A stretch of 64,000 nt of DNA, taken from NCBI RefSeq assembly GCF_030818905.1, contig NZ_JAUTAZ010000001.1, forward strand, positions 620,001-684,000, given 5' to 3'. Positions 28,097 to 36,539 of this stretch are shown here, piece after piece (position 1 is the stretch's first letter; every line of letters begins with the position of its first letter). The notes beneath the pieces are model-generated. The model had not been told where the DNA came from. It did not search any database and saw nothing but the letters and a program-made list of their open reading frames with translations. The position numbers and the translations under genes are program-made. The DNA is from Microbacterium sp. SORGH_AS_0888. Its GTDB lineage: Bacteria > Actinomycetota > Actinomycetes > Actinomycetales > Microbacteriaceae.

Positions 28097-28169
28097 CCGC
28101 GAGACCAGTCTGCGCCGCCGAGACCAGTGGGTAACCCGCCGGTCTCGGCGCGCGGGACTGGTCTCGCGG
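28097..28169. repeat. Extragenic nested palindrome, family B (73 bp)
   Basis: Outer arms CCGCGAGACCAGTC (28097-28110) and GACTGGTCTCGCGG (28156-28169) are perfect. Inner arms CGCCGAGACC (28116-28125) and GGTCTCGGCG (28141-28150) are also perfect, and the loop contains GGGT-A-ACCC. GAGACCAGT occurs twice directly and once inverted. The element abuts the rpe stop codon at 28170 and precedes the hisE promoter box, so it may also end the rpe transcript. Confidence 0.85.
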
Positions 28170-28835
28170 TCAGTGGCGGTGGGTGGCGGCGGCGTCGCGG
28201 AGGGCCGTGATCGCGCGCTCGGGATCCTCGGCGCCGAAGACCGCGGACCCGGCGACGAACGTGTCGGCGCCCGCCTCGGCCGCCTGGCCGATCGTGGACA
28301 GCGAGATGCCCCCGTCGACCTGCAGCCACACCTCCGTGCCGCGCCTGCGGGCCTCGGCCGCGAGCGCGCGGAGCTTGGGCATCGTCTCCGGCATGAACGA
28401 CTGCCCGCCGAAGCCCGGCTCCACCGTCATGACGAGGAACTGGTCGACCTCGCCCAGCAGGTCGTACAACGCCTCGGCCGGCGTGCCCGGCTTGATGGCG
28501 ACACCGGCACGCGCGCCGATCTCGCGCAGCCGTCGGGCCAGCGCGAGCGGCTCGCGCGCCGCCTCGAGGTGGAACGTCACGCTCGCGGCCCCCAGCTCGG
28601 CGTAGCCCGGCGCCCACCGGTCCGGGTCGTCGATCATGAGGTGCACGTCGAGCGGGACCGGGCTGGTCTGCTGGATCCGCTCGACCATCTGCGGGCCGAA
28701 CGTCAGATTCGGCACGAAGTGGTTGTCCATGACGTCGACGTGCACGAAGTCGGCCGCCGCGATGCGGGCGAGCTCGGACTGCATGTTGACGAAGTCGGCG
28801 GCGAGGATCGAGGGGTTGATGCGGGGCTGACTCAC
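28170..28835 (-). CDS. rpe: Ribulose-phosphate 3-epimerase
   Basis: A 221-residue TIM-barrel enzyme interconverting ribulose 5-phosphate and xylulose 5-phosphate. INPSILAADF, HVDVMDNHFVPNLTFGP (metal His and Asp), LDVHLMIDDP, MTVEPGFGGQSF and VDGGIS are the expected motifs. The GTG start follows GATAAT-N6, again leaderless-like. Its stop codon borders a 73-bp palindrome. Confidence 0.97.
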   Translation of the reverse strand: MSQPRINPSILAADFVNMQSELARIAAADFVHVDVMDNHFVPNLTFGPQMVERIQQTSPVPLDVHLMIDDPDRWAPGYAELGAASVTFHLEAAREPLALARRLREIGARAGVAIKPGTPAEALYDLLGEVDQFLVMTVEPGFGGQSFMPETMPKLRALAAEARRRGTEVWLQVDGGISLSTIGQAAEAGADTFVAGSAVFGAEDPERAITALRDAAATHRH

Positions 28836-28841
28836 CGCCCC

Positions 28842-28847
28842 ATTATC
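28842..28847 (-). promoter_or_regulatory. -10 box (GATAAT) for a leaderless rpe start
   Basis: GATAAT matches TATAAT at five positions and lies 6 nt from the rpe GTG on the minus strand. Confidence 0.5.
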
Positions 28848-28865
28848 GCGGCCGGCGAGCCGGGC

Positions 28866-30218
28866 TCAGTCGCGCCGGCGCAGCAGGGCGACGAACATCG
28901 CGTCCGTCCCGTGCCGGTGCGGCCACAACTGGGCGCGTCCGGACCCGTCGGCGGGCTCGGGCAGATCCAGCGGCGTTCGCGAGACGCGTTGCAGCACCGC
29001 TCTCGTGTCGAGCTCGTCCACGCGCTCGCCCCACTCCCGCCGGGCGTCGGCGACCACCGCCGCCGTCTCCGCCAGGTGAGGCGAACACGTGACGTACGCC
29101 ACGACGCCGCCGGGCTTCAGCGCCGCGAGTGCCGCCGAGAGGAGCTCGCCCTGCAGCGCGCTGAGCTCGGGCACGTCGCCCGGATGCTTGCGCCAGCGGG
29201 CCTCCGGGCGTCGGCGGAGCGCCCCGAGCCCCGTGCACGGGGCGTCGACGAGGATGCGGTCGTAGCCGCCGCGCCCGGCGCGCACGCGACCGTCCTCCTC
29301 GCTGACAGCGACCTCCAGCGGGACGCCGGCCAGCGCCTGCCGCACCAGGCCCGCCCGTGCCGGCACCGGCTCGTTGGCCTCGAGCGTCGCGCCGTGCGCG
29401 AGCGCCTCGGCCGCGAGAACCGCGGTCTTGCCTCCCGGGCCGGCGCAGAGGTCGAGCCACCGTTCCCCGGCGCTCACCGGGACGGCGCGGGTCAGGGCGA
29501 GGGCCGCCAGCTGTGATCCCTCGTCCTGGACCCGGATGCGGCCGCTCCGGACGAGCTCGCCCGGATCGCCGCCGGGCGAACGCGCGCCGAGCGGCGAATA
29601 GGGCGTCGGCGCGAGGTCGTGCGGCCGTTCGGCAAGACCGGGCAGCACCGCGAGGGTCACCTGGGGTGCGAGATTGTCGGCGCGCAGGAGGTCGTCGAGC
29701 TCGTCGGCCCGCCCTTCCGCCGCCAGCGCGCGCCGGAAGGCGCGGAGGATCCAGACCGGGTGGGCCGTGGCGAGGCCGATGCGCTCGTCGTCCGAGCGCG
29801 CCGCGGCCTCGATGCGCGACATCCACTCGCCCGGCGTGTCGCGCGCGATGCGCCGGAGCACGGCGTTCGCGAAGCCGGTCGCCGCGGGTCCGGCGACGCG
29901 ACGGACGAGATCGACCGTCTCGTGGACCGCCGCGTGGGAGGCGACGCGGGTCGAGAGGATCTGGTGCGCGCCCAGTCGCAGGGCGTCGAGCACCTCGGGG
30001 TCGATCGCGGCGATGTCGCGGTTCGACGCCGCGGCGATGACGGCATCGTAGGTGCCCTCTCGACGAAGCGTGCCGTAGGCGAGCTCCGTCGCCAGCGCGG
30101 CGTCCTTCGGTGGCAGCCCGGCACGGTCGATCGCCGTCGGCAGGAGGAGGTTCGCGTAGGCGTCGTCCGCATGGACGGCCCGCAGCACGTCATAGGCGAC
30201 GCGACGCGGCCCCGTCAT
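28866..30218 (-). CDS. rsmB: 16S rRNA (cytosine-5) methyltransferase RsmB-like
   Basis: A 450-residue protein with an N-terminal NusB-like RNA-binding domain (about 1-140, VAYDVLRAV ... RRVAGPAATGFANAVLRRI) and a C-terminal methyltransferase. LDLCAGPGGKT binds SAM; DAPCTGLG and YVTCSPH carry the two conserved cysteines of the RsmB/RsmF class, which methylates 16S rRNA C967. The ATG overlaps the fmt stop (ATGA), the common fmt-rsmB arrangement. Confidence 0.95.
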   Translation of the reverse strand: MTGPRRVAYDVLRAVHADDAYANLLLPTAIDRAGLPPKDAALATELAYGTLRREGTYDAVIAAASNRDIAAIDPEVLDALRLGAHQILSTRVASHAAVHETVDLVRRVAGPAATGFANAVLRRIARDTPGEWMSRIEAAARSDDERIGLATAHPVWILRAFRRALAAEGRADELDDLLRADNLAPQVTLAVLPGLAERPHDLAPTPYSPLGARSPGGDPGELVRSGRIRVQDEGSQLAALALTRAVPVSAGERWLDLCAGPGGKTAVLAAEALAHGATLEANEPVPARAGLVRQALAGVPLEVAVSEEDGRVRAGRGGYDRILVDAPCTGLGALRRRPEARWRKHPGDVPELSALQGELLSAALAALKPGGVVAYVTCSPHLAETAAVVADARREWGERVDELDTRAVLQRVSRTPLDLPEPADGSGRAQLWPHRHGTDAMFVALLRRRD

Positions 30219-31135
30219 GATCCCGCCACCGGGTCGCCGCCGCGCAGCCCGCGCCACCAGTCGCCGGCGGCCATCGGCTGCTTGCCCGCCGGCTGTACAC
30301 GGTCGAGGGCGATGGGGTCGGAGGCGGTTCCGACCACCACCTCGCGCCCCGCGGCGGCCATCCGCCCCGGAGGCAGCGCCACGGCCGCATCCGCGCGATG
30401 CGCCGACAGAACCTTCAGACGCGCGCCGTCGACCGTCGTGAACGCACCGGGCTCGGGCGTCGTGCCACGCAGACGGCCCAGCACGGCGTCCGCGTCGGCG
30501 CTCCAGTCGATGCGGCCGTCCTCCACCGTCAGCTTGGCCGCGTAGGTGGGCTCCCCCACCTGGGGCCGGGCGATCGCCGTGCCCGCGCCGATCTCGTCCA
30601 CGACATCGGCGAGCAGCGCGCTGCCGCTCGCCGCGAGCTCGTCGAGCAGGCTGCCGGCTGTCGCGAGCGGAGGCACCGGGACGCGCTCCTGGGCGAAGAC
30701 GTCGCCGGCGTCGAGCTCCGGGACGAGGCGGAAGACGGCGGCTCCGACCTCGCGATCGCCTGCGATCAGCGCGCGCTGCACCGGGGCGGCACCGCGCCAG
30801 CGCGGAAGGAGCGAGAAGTGCAGGTTGATCCAGCCGTGGTGCGGCGTCGACAGCAACGGCTCCCGCACGAGCCCGCCGTACGCGACGATGACGCCGAGGT
30901 CGGGCTCGAGCGCGGCGACGCGCGCCGTCGCGGCGCCGTCGAGACGATCCGCGCGCAGCACCTCCAGCCCCAGGCGCTCCGCCGCTGCCGCCACCGGCGA
31001 CGGCGTGAGCACACGCTTCCGACCCAGCGGTGCGTCGGTGCGCGTCACCACGAGCGCGATCTCGTGACCGGATGCGGCGAGCCGCTCGAGTGACGGGACG
31101 GCGGCCGCGGGGGTGCCCGCGAAAACGAGACGCAT
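30215..31135 (-). CDS. fmt: Methionyl-tRNA formyltransferase
   Basis: A 306-residue enzyme that formylates initiator Met-tRNA with 10-formyl-THF. RLVFAGTPAAAVPSL at the N-terminus, INLHFSLLPRWRGAAPVQRALIAGD with the catalytic Asn-His region, and the C-terminal OB-like domain (TPEPGAFTTVDGARLKVL) are complete. AGGAGC precedes the ATG at 31135; the frame extends upstream into priA but without coding sense. It overlaps rsmB by 4 nt. Confidence 0.97.
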   Translation of the reverse strand: MRLVFAGTPAAAVPSLERLAASGHEIALVVTRTDAPLGRKRVLTPSPVAAAAERLGLEVLRADRLDGAATARVAALEPDLGVIVAYGGLVREPLLSTPHHGWINLHFSLLPRWRGAAPVQRALIAGDREVGAAVFRLVPELDAGDVFAQERVPVPPLATAGSLLDELAASGSALLADVVDEIGAGTAIARPQVGEPTYAAKLTVEDGRIDWSADADAVLGRLRGTTPEPGAFTTVDGARLKVLSAHRADAAVALPPGRMAAAGREVVVGTASDPIALDRVQPAGKQPMAAGDWWRGLRGGDPVAGS

Positions 31136-31152
31136 GAAGCTCCTGGGCCGGA

Positions 31153-33132
31153 TCAGAGGTCGGGATCGGGTACGTCGACCCGCACTCTGAGTGTAGGCCG
31201 ACCCGGTCCGCCGCGTCGGGGACGGCGGCCCCGCACGGCGTCCGCGACGACGCTCGCGCGCAGCGACCGGCACACCACCGAACCCTGCGCGTACTCGAAA
31301 CGCACGAGGGCGCGGTCGAGCGGCGGGTCCTCTCCCGGCTGGCGGGCGGGACCGATCACGGCGTCGGGCGCGAGGCCGGGCACCTCCGCGCGAAGGGTCT
31401 CGAGCGCCTGAGAGACCGACGCGGGCGAGCCCTCGAGCGAGGCGACCCGCACCGCCGGCGGCATCTTCAGCGGCGCCCGCTCGGCGAGCTCCGACCGGGC
31501 ATAGGCCGGCTGCGTCCAGGTCGCGAGCGCGCGGGCCACCGGCCCCGTCACGCCGACGAGGTGCACCGGCGCTCCGGGCGCGACGAGAGCCGCCGCATCC
31601 GACCACCAGCGCAGGCAGAACTCGCCGATGCGCAGGTCTTCGGCCAGCAGCATCCGATCGCCGTCGAGCAGCAGCACGGCTCGGTACCCGCCGTCGGCGA
31701 GCGGCTCGGCGCCGCGGGTCGCGACGACGAGCGCGGGTCGGCCCTCGACCTGGGTGACGGGATGATCGGCGTCCGCGACGATCACACGCGTGTTCGGGAA
31801 CGCCCGTCCGAGCTCGTCCGCGGTCCGCTCGCTGCCCGCCGAGGCCAGACGCAGACCGGAACCCTCGCAGTGCCCGCAGCGCCAGCCCGTGGCCGCCCGC
31901 CCGCACCACGAGCACTCCGGCAGCCGCCGCGCACTGCGCACGCGCAGAGGGCCCGTGCAGTGCACGCATCGCGCCGGTCGCCGGCAATCGGCGCACACCA
32001 CGACGGGTGCGTAGCCCGGCCGCGCCACCTGCACCAGTACCGGACCGGTCGTGAGCGCCTCCCGGACGGCGGCGAACGCCTGCGATGGAATACGCGCCTG
32101 CGCGAGTCCGTCGGCGGGCGCGCTCAGCACCACTCGGGGGCTCTGCCGTCGCACGGCGGGCACATCGCGCACCCAGCCCACGGCGACGAGACGTTCGACG
32201 TCCGTCGTCCGGGTGTGCCCGGCGAACAGGAGCGCACCGCCCTCGAGCTCCTGCCGAACGAGGGCCGCGTCCCGCGCATGGACCCCGGGACTCAGCGGCT
32301 CGCCGAGAAGGGGATCCCCGTCGTTCCAGATCGCGACCAGCCCCGTCCGCGCCGCGGGCGAGTACACGGCCGAACGGTTGCCGATCACGACGCAGGGCGC
32401 ATCGGCCAGGACGCGCAGGTAGGCAGCGTAGCGAGCGGGTGCCGGCCTGCGCGCGTCGTCGCGCACGACCGCATCGCCGGGCAGGTGCGCGGCCAGCGCG
32501 GCGGCCAGCTGCTCCTGGTCACGATGGTCCGGCACGACCAGCACGGCGCTGTGGCCCTGCGCAAGAGTCGAGACCGCGGCGGCGCACAGCAGCACGGCCC
32601 ATGCGCCGATGACGGTGCCGTCCGGCAGGGTGAGAGGGCGGGGCGGGGCGTCGACCGCGAGACGCTCCCCCGCCGCCAAGGCCGATGTGAGCCCGGGATA
32701 GGCGCCCAGGACCTCCTGAGCCCACCGGAGGGTCTCGGGAGCGACCTCGGGCGCCGCGGGCGCAGGTGCTGCGGCCCAGGCCTTCTCGGCACGCACCATG
32801 CGGCGCGGGATGACGAGCCGCAGGACGTCGCTCGCGCTGCCGGCCGCGCGGTCGGCGACGCGACGCGCGACACGATAGAGCCGCTCCGGCAGCACCCGGG
32901 CAGGTGACACCACGACATCCAGCGCGGACAGCGGACGCTCCGCATCCGCTGCCTCGCCCACCTCCACGAGGTAGCCGTCGACGACGCGGCCGAGGGAGCG
33001 CAACGGCACCTTGACCCGCACGCCGGGAACCGCGGCGTCCACCAGCTCGGGCGGGATGTCGTAGTCGAACAGCCGATCGAGCTGCGGCAGCGGCGAATCG
33101 ATGAGCACGCGCGCGACGCGGCGGGCGCTCAC
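31153..33132 (-). CDS. priA: PriA-like primosomal protein, helicase motifs degenerate
   Basis: A 659-residue homologue of the replication-restart helicase PriA. The N-terminal 3'-DNA-binding domain (VARVLIDSPLPQLDRLFDYDIP) and the zinc region with eight cysteines in CxxC pairs (CADC, CVHC, CSWC, CGHC) are intact. The P-loop GKT and the DEEH box are missing: the corresponding stretches read TLPDGTVIGAWAVLLCAA and AIWNDGD. This matches known actinobacterial PriA proteins, which lack ATPase activity and probably act as DNA-binding or loading scaffolds. It lies 7 bp after metK. Confidence 0.9.
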   Translation of the reverse strand: MSARRVARVLIDSPLPQLDRLFDYDIPPELVDAAVPGVRVKVPLRSLGRVVDGYLVEVGEAADAERPLSALDVVVSPARVLPERLYRVARRVADRAAGSASDVLRLVIPRRMVRAEKAWAAAPAPAAPEVAPETLRWAQEVLGAYPGLTSALAAGERLAVDAPPRPLTLPDGTVIGAWAVLLCAAAVSTLAQGHSAVLVVPDHRDQEQLAAALAAHLPGDAVVRDDARRPAPARYAAYLRVLADAPCVVIGNRSAVYSPAARTGLVAIWNDGDPLLGEPLSPGVHARDAALVRQELEGGALLFAGHTRTTDVERLVAVGWVRDVPAVRRQSPRVVLSAPADGLAQARIPSQAFAAVREALTTGPVLVQVARPGYAPVVVCADCRRPARCVHCTGPLRVRSARRLPECSWCGRAATGWRCGHCEGSGLRLASAGSERTADELGRAFPNTRVIVADADHPVTQVEGRPALVVATRGAEPLADGGYRAVLLLDGDRMLLAEDLRIGEFCLRWWSDAAALVAPGAPVHLVGVTGPVARALATWTQPAYARSELAERAPLKMPPAVRVASLEGSPASVSQALETLRAEVPGLAPDAVIGPARQPGEDPPLDRALVRFEYAQGSVVCRSLRASVVADAVRGRRPRRGGPGRPTLRVRVDVPDPDL

Positions 33133-33139
33133 GGGCCGC

Positions 33140-34333
33140 TCAGACCCCGGCGGCGGCGCGCAGCTCGTCGACGCGGTCCAGCCGCTCCCAGGTGAACTCG
33201 GGCAGCTCGCGACCGAAGTGCCCGTAGGCGGCCGTGCGAGCGTAGATCGGACGCAGCAGGTCGAGCTGTTCGATGATCGCGGCCGGTCGCAGGTCGAAGA
33301 CCTCGAGGATCGCCCGCGTGATCAGCTCGTCGGACACGTGTCCCGTGCCGAACGTCTCGACGTACAGCCCCACGGGCTTGGCTTTGCCGATCGCATAGGC
33401 GACCTGGACCTCGAGGCGGTCGGACAGGCCTGCGGCGACGGCGTTCTTGGCGACCCACCGCATCGCGTACGCCGCGGACCGGTCGACCTTGGACGGGTCT
33501 TTTCCGCTGAACGCGCCGCCGCCGTGACGAGCCGCCCCGCCGTAGGTGTCGATGATGATCTTGCGCCCCGTGAGCCCGGCGTCGCCCTTCGGCCCGCCCG
33601 TGACGAACGGGCCCGCGGGGTTGACGAAGTACTCGACGTTCGAGACGTCGAGACCGGTCTCGGCGAGGACGGGGTCGATGACCTCCGCCTGCACCGCGGC
33701 GCGCAGGGCCGCCTGCGAGATGTCGGGGTGGTGCTGCGTGGACAGCACGACGGTCTCGACGGTGCGCGGCACCTGACCCTCGTAGCCGAGCGTGACCTGG
33801 GTCTTGCCGTCGGGCCGGAGGAAGGGCAGCGCTCCGCTGCGGCGCGCGTCCGTGAGTCGCTCGGCGATGCGGTGCGCGGCCCAGATCGCCGTCGGCATGA
33901 GCTGCGGCGTCTCGTTCGTGGCGTACCCGAACATGATGCCCTGGTCGCCCGCGCCCTGCGCGTCGTGCGGATCGGACGACGCGCCCTCGCGGTGCTCCAG
34001 CGCCGTGTCGACGCCGTGGGCGATGTCGGTCGACTGCTCACCGATCGATACGCTCACCCCGCACGAGTCGCCGTCGAAGCCGGTGTCGCTGGAGGTGTAG
34101 CCGATGCGGTTGACGACCTGCCGGACGATCGTGGGGATGTCGACATAGCCCGAGGTGCGCACCTCGCCGGCGACGTGCACGAGCCCCGTCGTCACGAGCG
34201 TCTCGACCGCGACACGGCTGTCGCGGTCGACCGCGAGCAGAGCGTCGAGGATCGAGTCCGAGATCTGATCGCAGATCTTGTCGGGATGCCCCTCGGTGAC
34301 GGACTCGGACGTGAACAGGCGCAACTCGGTCAT
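33140..34333 (-). CDS. metK: S-adenosylmethionine synthetase
   Basis: A 397-residue enzyme making SAM from methionine and [24 protein letters not shown] at the N-terminus, [16 protein letters not shown], and [20 protein letters not shown] (P-loop-like) are diagnostic. AGGAGA precedes the ATG and a CATAAT -10 box lies about 37 bp upstream, after an rpoZ-side hairpin, so metK-priA-fmt-rsmB likely form their own operon. The coaBC gene often found between rpoZ and metK is absent. Confidence 0.97.
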   Translation of the reverse strand: MTELRLFTSESVTEGHPDKICDQISDSILDALLAVDRDSRVAVETLVTTGLVHVAGEVRTSGYVDIPTIVRQVVNRIGYTSSDTGFDGDSCGVSVSIGEQSTDIAHGVDTALEHREGASSDPHDAQGAGDQGIMFGYATNETPQLMPTAIWAAHRIAERLTDARRSGALPFLRPDGKTQVTLGYEGQVPRTVETVVLSTQHHPDISQAALRAAVQAEVIDPVLAETGLDVSNVEYFVNPAGPFVTGGPKGDAGLTGRKIIIDTYGGAARHGGGAFSGKDPSKVDRSAAYAMRWVAKNAVAAGLSDRLEVQVAYAIGKAKPVGLYVETFGTGHVSDELITRAILEVFDLRPAAIIEQLDLLRPIYARTAAYGHFGRELPEFTWERLDRVDELRAAAGV

Positions 34334-34369
34334 CGGTGTATCTCCTGGTGCATCGCGGGCTCAGCCATC

Positions 34370-34375
34370 ATTATG
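34370..34375 (-). promoter_or_regulatory. Probable -10 box (CATAAT) for metK
   Basis: Minus-strand CATAAT lies between the rpoZ terminator hairpin and metK. The inferred leader is about 30 nt and includes AGGAGA. Confidence 0.4.
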
Positions 34376-34376
34376 G

Positions 34377-34411
34377 ACGCAGCCCCGGACACCGGGGTGT
34401 CGGGGCTGCGT
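34377..34411 (-). terminator. Terminator hairpin after rpoZ
   Basis: Arms 34377-34393 and 34396-34411 pair over about 16 bp with one unpaired base. It lies 12 bp beyond the rpoZ stop and before the metK promoter. A U-rich tract is lacking (CCATAATGA follows). Confidence 0.6.
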
Positions 34412-34422
34412 TCACGGCAGGA

Positions 34423-34677
34423 TCAGTCGGCCTGGCGAAGGCGCAGCTTGTCCTCGTGGATCTCGTGCAGCGCGATCGTGAGGGGCTTGTCCTCGATCGT
34501 GGAGTCCACGAGCGGACCGACGTTGTCGAAGAGGTTTCCCTCGTGGAGGTCCGAGTAGTAGTCGTTGATCTGGCGGGCGCGCTTGGCGGCGTAGATCACG
34601 AGCTGGTACTTCGAGTCGACCTTCTCGAGCAGGCTGTCGATGGGCGGGTCGATGATGCCCTGGGTGTGTCCGGCCAC
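34423..34677 (-). CDS. rpoZ: RNA polymerase omega subunit
   Basis: An 84-residue polymerase assembly factor. [52 protein letters not shown] is the conserved actinobacterial omega core, with the RARQIN helix. AGGAGG lies 7 nt before the GTG at 34677, which fixes this start. An ATG at 34740 six bases after a TAGAAT box would give a 105-residue leaderless form with an arginine-rich extension unlike homologues; that ATG more likely marks the mRNA 5' end. Confidence 0.93.
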   Translation of the reverse strand: MAGHTQGIIDPPIDSLLEKVDSKYQLVIYAAKRARQINDYYSDLHEGNLFDNVGPLVDSTIEDKPLTIALHEIHEDKLRLRQAD

Positions 34678-34746
34678 GGCGGAACCTCCTGGTTCAAGAA
34701 GACGGCGGAGAGTCGTGCGCACGGCCGGCGCACGAAGCATCCCTCT

Positions 34747-34752
34747 ATTCTA
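34747..34752 (-). promoter_or_regulatory. -10 box (TAGAAT) for rpoZ
   Basis: TAGAAT lies 70 bp upstream of the rpoZ GTG on the minus strand, between gmk and rpoZ. Transcription would start near 34740 and give a leader of about 63 nt ending in AGGAGG. Confidence 0.5.
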
Positions 34753-34799
34753 AGGCACGTCGCCGTGCGCACGCTCCGGTGCCACGCGGACGGCGCGGG

Positions 34800-35696
34800 T
34801 CAGCTCGCCAGGGCGGCGACCTGCCGAGCGGCCTCGGCGACCTCGGCGTTGACGACGTGGAAATCGAACTCGCCCTGCGCGGCCAGCTCGCGCTTCGCCG
34901 TCCTCAGCCGGCGGGCGCGTTCCTCGGCGTCCTCCGTGCCCCGTCCGACCAGACGCTGCACGAGCTCGTCCCAGCTCGGCGGGAGCAGGAAGACGAGCGT
35001 CGCGTCGGGAGCCGCCCGGCGCACCTGGCGCGCGCCCTGCAGATCGATCTCCAGCAGCACGGAGCGGCCGGCGGCGAGAGCCTGCTCGATCGGTCCCCGC
35101 GGCGTGCCGTACCGGTACTTGTTGTGCACGGTCGCGTGCTCGAGCAGCTCGCCGCCCGCGACCATCGCGTCGAAACGGGCGTCGTCGACGAAGAAGTAGT
35201 GCTCGCCGTCGACCTCCCCGGGACGCGGCGGGCGGGTCGTCGCCGACACCGACAGGAGGATCTCCGGGTGCTCGCGGCGGATCTGCTCCGCCACGGTGCC
35301 CTTGCCGACGGCGGTGGGACCCGCCAGCACGACCAGCCGGCTCCGATGGGGACGCGGCGTCGGCTCGGGCATCCGCGTGTCGAGCCACTGCGCCAACGTA
35401 CGACGCTGACGCACGCCCAGACCACCCAGCCGCTTGACCGGGGAGATGCCCAGCTCGGCCAGGATCCGGTCGCGCTTGCTCTCCCCGATCGCGGGGAGAG
35501 CCGTGAGGAAGTCGGGTACGCGGAGCGTCCCGGCGGGCGAGGTCGGGTCCGCGATCGCTCGGCGCAGAGCCTCCTGCGGCGAGACGACCCGGGTCGCGAT
35601 GTCGCGCTTGAGGCTCGCGCGCGCGCGTCGAGCCTCGACCGCACGCCGCGACGCCGCCACACGATCCACCTCGGGCGGGTGCTGCGCGTCAACCAT
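34800..35696 (-). CDS. gmk: Guanylate kinase with N-terminal actinobacterial IHF (mIHF) domain
   Basis: A 298-residue fusion. Residues about 10-105 match actinobacterial integration host factor: ARRARASLK, then RVPDFLTALPAIGESKRDRILAELGI (helix-two-turn-helix) and RLGGLGVRQRRTL. Residues about 120-298 are guanylate kinase: P-loop GPTAVGKGT at 126-134, SATTRPPRPGEVDGEHYFF (GMP site), LLEIDLQGARQV. Elsewhere mIHF is a separate nucleoid protein encoded just upstream of gmk. I see no stop or internal start between the domains, though a processed or internally initiated kinase cannot be excluded. It overlaps pyrF by 8 nt. Confidence 0.93.
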   Translation of the reverse strand: MVDAQHPPEVDRVAASRRAVEARRARASLKRDIATRVVSPQEALRRAIADPTSPAGTLRVPDFLTALPAIGESKRDRILAELGISPVKRLGGLGVRQRRTLAQWLDTRMPEPTPRPHRSRLVVLAGPTAVGKGTVAEQIRREHPEILLSVSATTRPPRPGEVDGEHYFFVDDARFDAMVAGGELLEHATVHNKYRYGTPRGPIEQALAAGRSVLLEIDLQGARQVRRAAPDATLVFLLPPSWDELVQRLVGRGTEDAEERARRLRTAKRELAAQGEFDFHVVNAEVAEAARQVAALAS

Positions 35697-36516
35697 GCCG
35701 TGCCTCCGGGTACAGCGCTCGGCGCTGCTCGATTCGGGCGGCGAGACCCTCCGGGCCCGCCGAGAGGATGCTGCGGCTCTCGCTCGCGACCACGTTTCCC
35801 GCGAGGGCGCCGAACAGACGTCCGAGGTCGGCCGGCTCCGCGCCCTGCGCGCCGAATCCGGGCGCGAGGATCGGAACGTCCGCGAGGGCGTCGTCGGACA
35901 GCCCGAAGGTCGAGCGGTCGACCGTCGCCCCGATGACGAGCCCCAGGTCGTGCAGACCCGGCGCGACGGCGAACGCGCGCACCGCTCGGGCGACGTCGGC
36001 GGCGACGCTGCCCGACGCGCCGACGGCACGCTGGAGCTCTCCCGCCTCCGGGTTGCTGGTCGCAGCCAGCACGAAGACGCCCTTGCCCCGCTCGCGCGCG
36101 TACGCGAACGTCTCGTCGAGCGAGTCCGGTCCGAGATACGGGCTGAGCGTGACCGCATCCGCCTCGAGCGGCGACCCCTCGTCCAGCCAGGCAGCGGCGT
36201 AGCCCGCCATCGTGGAGCCGATGTCACCGCGCTTGGCGTCGGCGATCACGATCAGCTCCGCGTCACGCGCCGCGCGGAGCACCTCTTCGAGGGCCGTGAA
36301 GCCCGCGGCGCCGAAACGCTCGAAGAACGCCACCTGCGGCTTCACCACGCCCACGCGCCCCGTGGCCGCGGCGACGACCCGCAGGCCGAACTCGCGCACG
36401 CCCTGCGCGTTCACCGGCAGCGACCACTCCCGGAGCAGGTGCTCGTGCGGATCGATGCCGACGCACAACGGCCCGTGGGCCTCCAGCGCCGCCCGCAGGC
36501 GGTCGCCGAAGCTCAC
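35689..36516 (-). CDS. pyrF: Orotidine 5'-phosphate decarboxylase
   Basis: A 275-residue (mycobacterial-type, PyrF II) decarboxylase that makes UMP. LCVGIDPHEHLLREWSL, VVKPQVAFFERFG and VIADAKRGDIGSTMAGYA with the catalytic DxKxxD lysine are present, and the C-terminal LAPGFGAQGAEPADL closes the phosphate site. The start is uncertain: the GTG at 36516 begins at SFGDRL, as in homologues; GTG 36528 and ATG 36579 are in frame, but the ATG lies inside a 47-bp palindrome. It ends the pyr operon proper and overlaps gmk. Confidence 0.93.
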   Translation of the reverse strand: MSFGDRLRAALEAHGPLCVGIDPHEHLLREWSLPVNAQGVREFGLRVVAAATGRVGVVKPQVAFFERFGAAGFTALEEVLRAARDAELIVIADAKRGDIGSTMAGYAAAWLDEGSPLEADAVTLSPYLGPDSLDETFAYARERGKGVFVLAATSNPEAGELQRAVGASGSVAADVARAVRAFAVAPGLHDLGLVIGATVDRSTFGLSDDALADVPILAPGFGAQGAEPADLGRLFGALAGNVVASESRSILSAGPEGLAARIEQRRALYPEARHG

Positions 36517-36539
36517 GACGCCGTCCACGGTCGCACGAC

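Noticed and set aside
30215-31996. 593-residue extended Fmt
   Set aside because: The upstream part is antisense-like, low-complexity frame inside priA; Fmt begins at the ATG at 31135 after AGGAGC.
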